This document shows positions 26,249 through 34,122 of a DNA stretch of 64,000 nucleotides, in pieces. The stretch lies in NCBI RefSeq assembly GCF_047250365.1, contig NZ_JBLBVL010000003.1, positions 378,667 to 442,666 on the forward strand, read 5' to 3'. The number at the start of each line of letters is the position of its first letter. Position 1 is the stretch's first letter. Position numbers and translations under genes: made by a program. Under the pieces are notes generated by a model. It was not told the origin of the DNA, did not search any database, and saw only the letters and a program-made list of their open reading frames with translations. Source of the stretch: Thaumasiovibrio sp047250365. GTDB taxonomy: Bacteria; Pseudomonadota; Gammaproteobacteria; Enterobacterales; Vibrionaceae.

Positions 26249-26784
26249 TACTGCTCCCTCTCATGCTGGTGAAATAGGTGAGGATTGAAAATTCGATTTA
26301 GTGAGTGGAGTAATAGCCCAATGCCACTAATAGCGATGGACAAGAAGGCGACAGGAATCATGGCTTTGATGATCCAGCGATAGGGTAGTCCACCGGGATC
26401 GCCGCTTGATTCGCCCAGAGAGTAGGCTTCTTTGGCGAAATCAATGCCGTAATAAAATACCAGTAGGGTAAAAGGGAGCAGAAATAGTAGTGTGCCCACG
26501 ATATCAATCAGGGCTTGAGCGCGTTGGCTGAGCTTCTCATAAATAATATCGACCCGAACATGCCCTCCTGCTTTTAAGGCATAGGGAATGGCAAGCATAA
26601 ATACCGCTGAAAAGAGGTGCCACTCCATCTCTTGAAGTGCAATGGAAACGGTGTTGAAGGCATAGCGGGCAATGACATCATAGAATACGTTAAATACCAG
26701 CATTAAAAATAGTGTTGCTGACAGCCAGCCAAACAGATCCGAGAAGCGGTTGATGAGGCGCTCGCATTGAATGAGGTGTCTCAT
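26248..26784 (-). CDS. dctQ: TRAP transporter small permease DctQ
   Basis: A 178-residue protein with four membrane spans (around 16-38, 50-70, 90-112 and 135-158) and the DctQ pattern FYDVIARYAF near residue 29-38 and GGHVRVDIIYE near 67. It forms the membrane complex with DctM. The stop overlaps the dctM start, and the binding-protein gene lies about 97 bp upstream on the same strand. Length is typical. Confidence 0.93.
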   Translation of the reverse strand: MRHLIQCERLINRFSDLFGWLSATLFLMLVFNVFYDVIARYAFNTVSIALQEMEWHLFSAVFMLAIPYALKAGGHVRVDIIYEKLSQRAQALIDIVGTLLFLLPFTLLVFYYGIDFAKEAYSLGESSGDPGGLPYRWIIKAMIPVAFLSIAISGIGLLLHSLNRIFNPHLFHQHEREQ

Positions 26785-26881
26785 TGAATTTCCCTTTCTT
26801 TTACGAAGTGGTATTGAAAGGGCGGGTACATGGCACCCGCCGAGACGTTGTTGGTTGTGTTAAATTAACGCGACCAACGTT

Positions 26882-27961
26882 TTAATTTTTTTCTAAGTAG
26901 GCTTGAGTCGAGATTTCCGTCCAAGGGCGTATTGTTTTTAAATAGTTCGCTTGTGACGTGAGGATCTCTTTGGCAAGTGCGTCGCTTTCAGCGCGTTGAG
27001 AGAGCAGTTCATCATTGCTCTTTCTCATTGCAGCGAGTACTTCATCGGGGAAATTCTTAACAGTGATATTAGGGTATTCATCTAGCATCGATTCCCAGTT
27101 CTCCCCACTGGCATGGTTGTTCAAGACCCACATATCGTAAGCAGACGTTCGCATCGCAACCACCAGTATCTGCTGCAGATCTTCTGGTAAGCGTTCAAAT
27201 GAGCGTTTATTGACAAGGAATTGCAGCTCTGTTGCAGGCTCATGCCAGCCGGTGTAGTAGTAGGGTGCAATTTTGTGGAAACCCATCCGTAGATCTAAAC
27301 CTGGGCCTACCCACTCTAGTGCATCAATGGTGCGGCGTTCTAGTGAGGTGTAGAGCTCACCTGGGGCGATATTCGTCGGGCTGGCGCCTAACTCAGCAAG
27401 GACTTCTCCGGCAAAGCCAGGTATACGCATTTTCAGTCCTTTCAGGTCATCAACGCTGTTAATTTCTTTTTGAAACCACCCCCCCATCTGTACGCCGGTG
27501 TTACCTCCTGGGAAGGAGAGTAGATTGTGAGGGCTATACACTTTTTCCATCAGCTCCATCCCACCGCCATGGTAGAACCATGCATATTGCTCTGCTGCGA
27601 TCATGCCAAATGGCATAGTGGTGAAATAGAGGGTGTTGGGGACTTTGCCTTTCCAGTAATAGGACGCAGAGTGTCCAATATCATATTGGCCTGCTTTGAC
27701 CATATCGAAGACACCGAGTGGTGCTTTATGCTTGTTAGCAGAGTCGATGCGAATCTGTAGTCGCCCATTAGACATTTTGTCGACCATGTCAGCTAAGTTC
27801 TTCGTCGTGTCACCAAAGATAGGGAAGTTAGGCCCCCAAGTTTCGGCCAATTTGAGGCGGTAAACTTTATCTGCAGCAAAGCTAGAGGTGCTGAGCAACA
27901 ATGATACACCTGCCGTGACTGCGACAAGGGTTTTCTTGAGTGAAAACGCTTTATTTATCAT
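26882..27961 (-). CDS. dctP: TRAP transporter substrate-binding protein DctP
   Basis: A 359-residue periplasmic protein with a Sec signal (FSLKKTLVAVTAGVSLLLST, cleavage near SFAA). The middle region GLKMRIPGFAGEVLAELGAS contains the arginine that binds the substrate carboxylate in TRAP proteins, and LEWVGPGLDLRMGFHKIAPY with WHEPATELQFLVNKR resembles the TakP branch, which binds 2-oxo monocarboxylates. A 2-oxo or hydroxy acid ligand is therefore plausible but not proved. ATGs at 27967 and 27961 both occur; the AAGGA is correctly spaced only from the second. It heads the dctPQM operon. Confidence 0.93.
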   Translation of the reverse strand: MINKAFSLKKTLVAVTAGVSLLLSTSSFAADKVYRLKLAETWGPNFPIFGDTTKNLADMVDKMSNGRLQIRIDSANKHKAPLGVFDMVKAGQYDIGHSASYYWKGKVPNTLYFTTMPFGMIAAEQYAWFYHGGGMELMEKVYSPHNLLSFPGGNTGVQMGGWFQKEINSVDDLKGLKMRIPGFAGEVLAELGASPTNIAPGELYTSLERRTIDALEWVGPGLDLRMGFHKIAPYYYTGWHEPATELQFLVNKRSFERLPEDLQQILVVAMRTSAYDMWVLNNHASGENWESMLDEYPNITVKNFPDEVLAAMRKSNDELLSQRAESDALAKEILTSQANYLKTIRPWTEISTQAYLEKN

Positions 27962-27967
27962 TATCAT

Positions 27968-28458
27968 TTCCTTTTGAATGTCGATGTAGGATGAGCTGTA
28001 ACTAAGCGTGTTGTTACATTGCTTGATAGAATGATGCAGCTTGCAAGATTCTGCTACCCGTGCAAATACCTAGGTTTTAACATTTACCGCTGCCTATAGA
28101 TGAAAAATTACGTAGTTATTTCTACTGTCTTTTTGTTGTTTGTCTTGTATCTTTCTGTTTAATAGGTTATTTATCTATTCTGTGGACAGAAGGTAGCGAG
28201 GGTTTATTACGTACGTGGTTAAGGTTGCAAAATGTTATGGTTTTGTGAGCGGAAGGGTTGGTGTTATGCTGTGATAATCTGAAAGGCACACCAATCGTGG
28301 GGTGTTATCGGCGATAAGGCGACCAGTAGAATGTGGCGGTCAGTGAGAGAAAGAAAACTTGATGCGTTTTTCGCATTTATTACATTCACCTTTTGACCCC
28401 TTTTCGGTATCATCACGTGATAACATCAGAGCAGCAGATAAGTAGTTTTAGGTAGTCC
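27968..28458. other. intergenic region between dctP and ribA
   Basis: About 490 bp of AT-rich DNA between divergent starts. I find no FMN riboswitch, no sigma-54 promoter and no good CRP site. Ahead of ribA a weak promoter-like pair is present: TTGATG at 28359-28364 and TACATT at 28381-28386, spaced 16 bp, spanning a small ATGCG/CGCAT hairpin. Confidence 0.35.
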
Positions 28459-29058
28459 ATGGCAAAAGTAAGGGCGCGCGTCGCTTTCAAAGTAGGCAAA
28501 AGTAGCCAAATCCCTGCAGAAATTCTGTCGTTCGAAGGCTTAAATAGTGACAAAGAGCATGTCGCGGTTATTTTTAAGCATGCAGATCAGCAAGGTACGA
28601 CACCGATGGTTCGTATGCACTCAGAGTGTTTGACTGGCGATGTTTTTCATTCATCACGATGTGATTGTGGTGAGCAACTAGATGAAACAATCGAACGTAT
28701 GGGGCAGCAAGGTGGTATTTTGCTCTATTTACGCCAAGAAGGGCGTGGGATTGGCTTGTATAACAAAATTGATGCATATGAATTGCAAAGCCAAGGGATG
28801 GACACGTACGAAGCAAATAATCATCTAGGATTTGGAGATGACTTACGCGATTTCAGTGAAGCGGCGCAAATGCTGCAAGCGTTGGGTGTGTGTAAAATTC
28901 GCCTAGTAACCAATAATCCTAAAAAGATTAATGAGCTGAAAGAGCACGGTATTGAAATAGAAGACGTTATTGGTACATCTGCGCATGTGAAAGATGGCAA
29001 CGAAGGTTACCTAAAAGCCAAAGTGTCTCATGGTAAGCATCGTCTAAAGCTTGATTAA
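28459..29058 (+). CDS. ribA: GTP cyclohydrolase II
   Basis: RibA opens GTP to 2,5-diamino-6-ribosylamino-pyrimidinone 5'-phosphate, the first step of riboflavin synthesis, in the cytosol. The 199-residue protein has the zinc site in HSECLTGDVFHSSRCDCGEQ (three cysteines), the RQEGRGIGL motif and the C-terminal TNNPKKINELKEHGIE segment typical of the family. It is a stand-alone RibA without a fused RibB domain. It is monocistronic, and a bidirectional terminator follows. Confidence 0.97.
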   Translation: MAKVRARVAFKVGKSSQIPAEILSFEGLNSDKEHVAVIFKHADQQGTTPMVRMHSECLTGDVFHSSRCDCGEQLDETIERMGQQGGILLYLRQEGRGIGLYNKIDAYELQSQGMDTYEANNHLGFGDDLRDFSEAAQMLQALGVCKIRLVTNNPKKINELKEHGIEIEDVIGTSAHVKDGNEGYLKAKVSHGKHRLKLD

Positions 29059-29080
29059 CGTAGATACTGCGTTAATGAAT

Positions 29081-29107
29081 AAAAAACCCGCTATAGCGGG
29101 TTTTTTT
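29081..29107. terminator. bidirectional terminator between ribA and the DUF440 gene
   Basis: CCCGCT (29087-29092) and AGCGGG (29095-29100) with flanking A and T runs serve both convergent genes. The reverse-strand stop codon lies inside the T run. Confidence 0.88.
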
Positions 29108-29429
29108 AATCGCGTTTCCAAAGAATATGGCAGAATTTTTCATCTGGTAAGCGGCTGATTAAGAGACGTGCGAATACATCATCTAGCACATCTGTTTCTT
29201 CATTAACAAGCCCGATTCTTACTTCACCGTAGTGCTCAGGATCGACTGAAAAGCCAACATGGCTGTCCCAGTCAGCACCAGTTTCGACCATTTCAGCAGC
29301 ACCACGTTCATCAAACTGAAGCGTAAAAAGTGCAACGTCTGCAGCTTCCAAATTATCTGAGGCCATTTCTAAGAAAATATCATAAGCAACGTCGATAACT
29401 TCATCGACGTTTAGGAGTTGTTCTGACAT
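29106..29429 (-). CDS. DUF440 / HI1450-type DNA-mimic protein
   Basis: A 107-residue, very acidic protein: Asp and Glu dominate, with few basic residues (MSEQLLNVDEVIDVAYDIFL, VGFSVDPEHYGEVRIGL, LPDEKFCHILWKRD). Size, acidity and the GFSVDPExYxEVxIGL and CxILWK segments fit the HI1450/YciU family, proposed to mimic double-stranded DNA and bind proteins such as HU. Its partner here is unknown. The stop codon TAA lies inside the T run of the terminator shared with ribA. Confidence 0.85.
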   Translation of the reverse strand: MSEQLLNVDEVIDVAYDIFLEMASDNLEAADVALFTLQFDERGAAEMVETGADWDSHVGFSVDPEHYGEVRIGLVNEETDVLDDVFARLLISRLPDEKFCHILWKRD

Positions 29430-29507
29430 AACAGTACCTGCGATCTAACAATAACGTTTAGTATACCGAAAGTGGTTACAGATGTATGCTCGAATTGGTT
29501 TACTGCT

Positions 29508-30077
29508 TTAGTCAGCTCGGCTCATAAATTTGCGCTCGCTAGTATTGATGCGTACTTTATCGCCAGTTGCGATGTACTCTGGAACTTGAACGGTTAGTCC
29601 AGTAGAGAATAACGCGGGCTTAGTACGGGCACTCGCTGAAGCCCCTTTAATCGATGGACTTGTTTCTTCTATTACCAATTCAACGGATGCAGGCAGTTCA
29701 AGCCCTACGGCTTGCTCGTCAACTTCCAGTACACTCAGGCCTTCAATATCTTCAGTGATAAACAGCAGTTCATCTTCGATGTCTGAGCCATTAAGTGTGT
29801 ATTGGGTGTAATCTTCAGTATCCATAAAGACGTACTCATCACCATCTTTGTAGGAGAACGTGACTTTGTGTCGATTTAGATCAACGCTGTCGATCATATC
29901 ATCGCCCTTAAAGCGCTCTTCTACTTTTGCGCCAGTCGCGACTTCTTTAAAGCGCATGCGATACAGTGTCGCAGCACCTCGTGCACTTGGGCTTTGTACA
30001 TCGATGTTTTTTACTATCAGTAGCTTTCCATTTAATGAGATAGCTGCGCCGCGTTTTATTTCGCTAGCTCTAGGCAT
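29508..30077 (-). CDS. yeiP: EfpL (YeiP), elongation factor P-like protein
   Basis: A 189-residue homologue of elongation factor P with three beta domains: the N-terminal KOW-like domain (MPRASEIKRGAAISLNGKLL), a middle OB fold and a C-terminal OB fold ending FSTGLTVQVPEYIATGDKVRINTSERKFMSRA. In this family the tip position of EF-P is carried by SPSARGAATLYR with an unmodified arginine instead of a modified lysine. It helps ribosomes through proline-rich stretches. The frame extends 40 codons upstream, but only the ATG at 30077 has a good ribosome-binding site (AGAGGGAT) and the family start. It is divergent from the nucleotidyltransferase gene. Confidence 0.95.
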   Translation of the reverse strand: MPRASEIKRGAAISLNGKLLIVKNIDVQSPSARGAATLYRMRFKEVATGAKVEERFKGDDMIDSVDLNRHKVTFSYKDGDEYVFMDTEDYTQYTLNGSDIEDELLFITEDIEGLSVLEVDEQAVGLELPASVELVIEETSPSIKGASASARTKPALFSTGLTVQVPEYIATGDKVRINTSERKFMSRAD

Positions 30078-30255
30078 GTGGTATCCCTCTGTGTATGACG
30101 TTGTGATGAAATTAACATGGAAAGGAAGCGACGCAAATACCTGAGGGTGTGAACGATGGATAATTCGCCATACGCACTGTATTAGCTTGGTACCCATGAG
30201 TGATCATTGATAAGATGGTTTTTATTTTTCGTCTTTATCTATCAATGACAACATC

Positions 30256-31005
30256 ATGACCACATCGCCTTTTCAAGCGGAATATATGCCCTTATTAACC
30301 GTACTAACAAAGCAGCTTAAGCAAGGGTTAGCGGGCACGCTCCACAGCATCTATTTGAGCGGGAGTGTTTTGCGTGGTGAAGCTCGAATGAATGATTCCA
30401 ACCTAAATATGACCTTGTTGCTGCATGAGCCGTTATCGGCGCAGCAAATTTTTGTCCTTCGTTCGATTGAAAAACAGGCTTTGTTGTTTTACCCCTTTGT
30501 TAGAGGGATCGAATTAAAACTAACAACGGTGAGTGACGTCTCACGGTTAGACCAGTTATTTTATTGGGGCTTTTGGTTCAAGCACTGCTGTGTTTGTCTC
30601 AGTGGTAAAGATATCGGCGATGAGTTCGGTGAGTTTGAGCCAACATGGGAGGTGGCGAAAGCGTTTAATGGTGATGTTGGCCAGGTTGTCACTGAGTATA
30701 AGCACAAGATTACTGCCGTTAAAAAAGCGGAGAGTTATCTGGATTTGTGCCAGTCTTTAGCAAAGAAGCTGATTTATGCCAGTTTTGGTCTCACTGTCTA
30801 TCGGGATAATCGTTGGGCGTATAGCCTAGCGCAGTGTATTGGCCCTTTCTTAAAGCGCTACCCAGAAAAGCAAATTGAGATGGAACGACTACAACTGTTA
30901 GCTCGGCGTGTTCGCGTGCCAAAGCGGGCAGTGTTAATCTTGCTCAGTCAGTATGGTGATTGGATTGCCAACGAGTATCGTTATTTAGAAAGAAAATTTG
31001 GTTAG
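30256..31005 (+). CDS. nucleotidyltransferase-fold protein with degenerate catalytic site
   Basis: A 249-residue protein. Residues 33-55 (YLSGSVLRGEARMNDSNLNM) show the nucleotidyltransferase pattern GSxxxG followed by DxD, but the second aspartate is Asn49 (D47-S-N49), so metal binding may be reduced. The rest is helical (HKITAVKKAESYLDLCQSLA) like a substrate or helical-bundle domain of kanamycin-type nucleotidyltransferases. No signal peptide is present. It ends 22 bp before the likely polB start and reads in the same direction, so the two are probably one operon. A role is unknown; a regulatory or antitoxin-like part is possible but not shown. Confidence 0.65.
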   Translation: MTTSPFQAEYMPLLTVLTKQLKQGLAGTLHSIYLSGSVLRGEARMNDSNLNMTLLLHEPLSAQQIFVLRSIEKQALLFYPFVRGIELKLTTVSDVSRLDQLFYWGFWFKHCCVCLSGKDIGDEFGEFEPTWEVAKAFNGDVGQVVTEYKHKITAVKKAESYLDLCQSLAKKLIYASFGLTVYRDNRWAYSLAQCIGPFLKRYPEKQIEMERLQLLARRVRVPKRAVLILLSQYGDWIANEYRYLERKFG

Positions 31006-31027
31006 GCTGGAACAAAAAGAGGCATGT

Positions 31028-33376
31028 GTGGTTTCTCAAGGTTTTATATTGTCTCGTCACGTGCGTGATCGTGGCCAGCAAACTGAAATTGTGTTTTGGG
31101 TACAGACTGAAAACGGTCCCGCGAAACTGGTGGTGGAGGGGGAAGAGTCGGTTTTCTTTGCGCTGGCAAGTGATCAGGCTAAAGTGGCGCATTTAGTCCC
31201 TTCAGCACGGTTGCGTGCCTTACCGATGAAGACCTACCAACAGCAAGCCGTCATTGGCTGCTATTTCTCTACACAGCGCCAAGCCGTACAGGCACAACAA
31301 CAGTTGGACGCACAAGAGATTCTCCATTTTGAGGCTGATATCCGATTGGCTGAGCGCTATCTGATGGAACGTTTTATCTATGGCAGTGTTTCTTTTGTGG
31401 GTAAAGCGATTGAGCGAAATGGTTATGTTGAGTACCGTAACGTCAAATGTAAGGCCAGTGATTTTAAGCCTATCTTGTCTACTGTCTCACTGGATATAGA
31501 GTGTTCCGAGAAAGGGATACTCTACTCCGTAGGTCTGCATAGTGAGATCTCTCAGCGTGTTATTATGGTTGGTTCGCCAGAAAAAGATGCACCAAGCTGG
31601 GTTCAGTGGGTTAAAGATGAAAGAGGACTACTGCAAGCCTTGGAACGTTGGTTTACAGAGTTCGATCCTGATGTTGTGATCGGCTGGAATGTTATCGACT
31701 TTGATATGCAGTTACTGGCGAAGCGTGCGGCTGTCAATAAGATGTCCTTAAAAATAGGTCGAGGAGGAGAGGCACTATTTGTGCGCCAATCTGCGCAGCA
31801 GCAGGCATATGTCACCTTGCCAGGTAGGGTCGTTCTAGATGGCATAGATAGCCTGAAAATAGCGACGTATTCATTTCGTTCTTGGTCGTTAGAATCTGTA
31901 TCGAATGAACTGTTAGGGGCAGGAAAAGCGATTGATAATCCTTATGACAGAATGGATGAGATCAATAGGCTGTTCCGGCACGATAAAATAGGACTGGCTA
32001 CCTATAACTTACAGGATTGTAAGTTGGTCAGCGATATTTTTTCACTGACTCACCTACTAGAGTTTCTTGTACAGCGCACGTGTTTAACTGGGGTTGAACT
32101 TGAACGCTTTGGTGGCTCCGTTGCCGCATTTACTAACTTGTATCTACCGAAACTGCACCGGGCGGGATATGTTGCGCCTAATTTGTCGAGTGAAACCTGG
32201 ATAGCGAGCCCTGGTGGCTTTGTTATGGACTCTAAGCCAGGCCTTTATGATTCGGTGTTGGTGCTCGACTTTAAATCACTCTACCCTTCCATTATTCGTA
32301 GTTTTAAAATTGACCCGCTCGGTTTGATAGAGGGACTGCATCAAACGATAGGCAAAGGCGAGAACGAGGCGATTGAAGGTTTTCGCGGCGGTCAATTTCA
32401 CCGCCGGCACCATTTTTTACCTGCGATGATTGAACAGCTTTGGGCGGCACGTGAGGCGGCAAAACAGAATGGAGAGAAGGCGTTCTCTCAAGCGATAAAG
32501 ATTATCATGAACTCGTTTTACGGCGTATTAGGCTCTTCGGGTTGCCGCTTTTTTGATTTCCGCTTGGCGTCATCGATCACCATGCGCGGCCACCAGATAA
32601 TGAAAAAAACGCGAGAATTAATAGAAGCGAAAGGGTATGACGTTATTTATGGTGATACGGACTCGATATTTGTGTCGTTAAATGGGCAATATGTGTCGTC
32701 GAATGCTGATCGTATCGGTAAAGAGCTGGTGATCGACATAAACCGCTGGTGGCGTGTCAATTTAGAGGAACAGTTTAATGTAGTTTCTGCATTGGAATTG
32801 GAGTATGAAACCCATTATCACCGTTTTTTGATGCCGACGATACGAGGGCAGGAAATTGGCAGTAAAAAACGTTATGCCGGGTTGTTGGGGCATGGTGACA
32901 ACGAACAGCTTGTGTTTAAAGGACTGGAAACAGTAAGAACGGATTGGACGCCACTGGCACAACAGTTTCAGCAGACCTTGTACCATAAGGTGTTTCATGG
33001 CGAGCCTGTGATTGATTATGTACGTGATTATGTGGAAAAAACGCGACAAGGTTACTGGGATGATAAGCTTATTTATCGGAAACGATTGCGACGTAAGTTG
33101 AGAGAATACATCAAAAATGTGCCCCCACATGTGCGAGCCGCACGTTTAGCAGATGAGTACAATGCGCAACATGGTCGTCCACTACAATATCAACGCGGTG
33201 GTTGGATTGAGTATAAAATGACAGTAGCTGGACCTGAACCATTAGAAAATTGCGTGGCACCGATTGATTATGACCACTATATTGAGAAGCAATTAAAGCC
33301 GATCGCGGATGCTATTTTACCGTTTATCGGTGAAGACTTTGACAACTTAACCCAACCGCAGTTAGGCTTGTTTTAG
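31028..33376 (+). CDS. polB: DNA polymerase II
   Basis: A family B, SOS-linked repair polymerase of about 782 residues, the size of the E. coli enzyme. Exonuclease I motif SLDIEC (Asp156, Glu158), NVIDFD and TYNLQDC are intact, as are polymerase motifs A (DFKSLYPSII), B (KIIMNSFYG) and C (YGDTDSIFV). The C-terminus QPQLGLF is a standard beta-clamp-binding motif. A TTG at 30998 is in frame, but GTG at 31028 has the AAGAGG ribosome-binding site at correct spacing and gives MVSQGFILSRH, which lines up with the E. coli start. I see no LexA box directly upstream. Confidence 0.97.
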   Translation: MVSQGFILSRHVRDRGQQTEIVFWVQTENGPAKLVVEGEESVFFALASDQAKVAHLVPSARLRALPMKTYQQQAVIGCYFSTQRQAVQAQQQLDAQEILHFEADIRLAERYLMERFIYGSVSFVGKAIERNGYVEYRNVKCKASDFKPILSTVSLDIECSEKGILYSVGLHSEISQRVIMVGSPEKDAPSWVQWVKDERGLLQALERWFTEFDPDVVIGWNVIDFDMQLLAKRAAVNKMSLKIGRGGEALFVRQSAQQQAYVTLPGRVVLDGIDSLKIATYSFRSWSLESVSNELLGAGKAIDNPYDRMDEINRLFRHDKIGLATYNLQDCKLVSDIFSLTHLLEFLVQRTCLTGVELERFGGSVAAFTNLYLPKLHRAGYVAPNLSSETWIASPGGFVMDSKPGLYDSVLVLDFKSLYPSIIRSFKIDPLGLIEGLHQTIGKGENEAIEGFRGGQFHRRHHFLPAMIEQLWAAREAAKQNGEKAFSQAIKIIMNSFYGVLGSSGCRFFDFRLASSITMRGHQIMKKTRELIEAKGYDVIYGDTDSIFVSLNGQYVSSNADRIGKELVIDINRWWRVNLEEQFNVVSALELEYETHYHRFLMPTIRGQEIGSKKRYAGLLGHGDNEQLVFKGLETVRTDWTPLAQQFQQTLYHKVFHGEPVIDYVRDYVEKTRQGYWDDKLIYRKRLRRKLREYIKNVPPHVRAARLADEYNAQHGRPLQYQRGGWIEYKMTVAGPEPLENCVAPIDYDHYIEKQLKPIADAILPFIGEDFDNLTQPQLGLF

Positions 33377-33405
33377 CACATGCATTGATCACCAAAGGAG
33401 ACATT

Positions 33406-33654
33406 ATGGAGCAGTTAGACTTTTTTGCTGTTCCGAGTCCGTGTGTTGGTATTTGTCAATTGAACGAACGGGGTTATTGCAAGGGGTGCTATCGTAGTCG
33501 GCAAGAGCGTTTTCAATGGCTATCGTTGACGAATGAGCAAAAACGGAATGTGAACCGTTTATGCCTTGCCAGAAAACAGCGCGTGCAAAGAGCGAAAAGA
33601 AAACAGCAAGCAATCGAAGAAAAGCCGTTACCGCAGCAGCCTTCGCTATTTTAA
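33406..33654 (+). CDS. DUF1289 protein with clamp-binding-like ends
   Basis: An 82-residue protein. The central SPCVGICQLNERGYCKGCYR, with four cysteines, is the DUF1289 signature and probably binds a metal; it is followed by FQWLSLTNEQKRNV and a basic tail. The N-terminus MEQLDFF and the C-terminus QQPSLF both look like the Q-L-x-L/F-F motif by which proteins bind the DNA sliding clamp. The gene lies 29 bp after polB with a strong AAAGGAGAC ribosome-binding site, so co-transcription is likely. Function is unknown; a clamp- or polymerase-related role is inference from motif and place. Confidence 0.88.
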   Translation: MEQLDFFAVPSPCVGICQLNERGYCKGCYRSRQERFQWLSLTNEQKRNVNRLCLARKQRVQRAKRKQQAIEEKPLPQQPSLF

Positions 33655-33683
33655 TCGCCGCATGCGATAAATAGACAGACAAT

Positions 33684-33713
33684 AAAAAAAGCGCCGAAAT
33701 GGCGCTTTTTTTT
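33684..33713. terminator. bidirectional terminator between the DUF1289 gene and rplY
   Basis: AAGCGCC and GGCGCTT around GAAAT, flanked by A7 and T8 runs, at about 33684-33713. It ends both convergent transcription units. Confidence 0.9.
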
Positions 33714-33735
33714 ACACAAGATTCAAAGTATCAAA

Positions 33736-34014
33736 TTAGATACGGATGAAGTCCATGTGTTGAACTTTTGGCTTGAACGCGTGACGTTGAACGTCTTGCG
33801 GCTTAACCTTAACTTCTTGACCGTCGATAACCAGGATGATTTCTTGGTAGAACTCTGGCTTATCCATTTGGTTGATTACAGCGCTGTGGTCCAGAACGAT
33901 TGCTACTGGAGCAGCTTCGCCACCGTATACGATTGCTGGGAATTGGTCATTGTGACGTAGGCGGCGGCTCGCACCTTTACCGTTGTCAGTACGTACAGTT
34001 GCTTCGAATTTCAT
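33736..34014 (-). CDS. rplY: ribosomal protein bL25 (short form)
   Basis: A 92-residue bL25 of the short gammaproteobacterial type that binds loop E of 5S rRNA. The sequence MKFEATVRTDNGKGASRRLR is typical at the N-terminus, and the C-terminus KVQHMDFIRI closes the beta barrel. No C-terminal extension (CTC domain) is present. The gene is on the reverse strand between the bidirectional terminator and radD. A perfect 11-bp inverted repeat in its leader (34037-34065) may be a regulatory hairpin. Confidence 0.97.
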   Translation of the reverse strand: MKFEATVRTDNGKGASRRLRHNDQFPAIVYGGEAAPVAIVLDHSAVINQMDKPEFYQEIILVIDGQEVKVKPQDVQRHAFKPKVQHMDFIRI

Positions 34015-34036
34015 AATAGATCACTCTATAAGTTAT

Positions 34037-34065
34037 GTGTTATGCAATGCGACCTTGCATAACAC
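34037..34065 (-). promoter_or_regulatory. hairpin in the rplY leader
   Basis: GTGTTATGCAA (34037-34047) is perfectly complementary to 34055-34065 around a 7-nt loop. It lies 22 nt before the rplY ATG and 58 nt past the radD stop and has no T run, so it is more like a leader structure than a terminator. Autoregulation by L25 is speculation. Confidence 0.4.
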
Positions 34066-34122
34066 GATTAAATTGAGCGCGAATACTATCTTGCAACCAA
34101 TTAAAAAGCAAGGGTTATCGCC

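Noticed and set aside
27968..28080. Sigma-54 promoter ahead of dctP
   Set aside because: GC and GG elements resembling -12/-24 occur, but their spacing is far too long.
28310..28458. FMN riboswitch ahead of ribA
   Set aside because: None of the conserved FMN aptamer segments is present.
30998..31027. TTG start for polB overlapping the nucleotidyltransferase gene
   Set aside because: The GTG at 31028 has a correctly spaced AAGAGG and aligns with the E. coli Pol II start.
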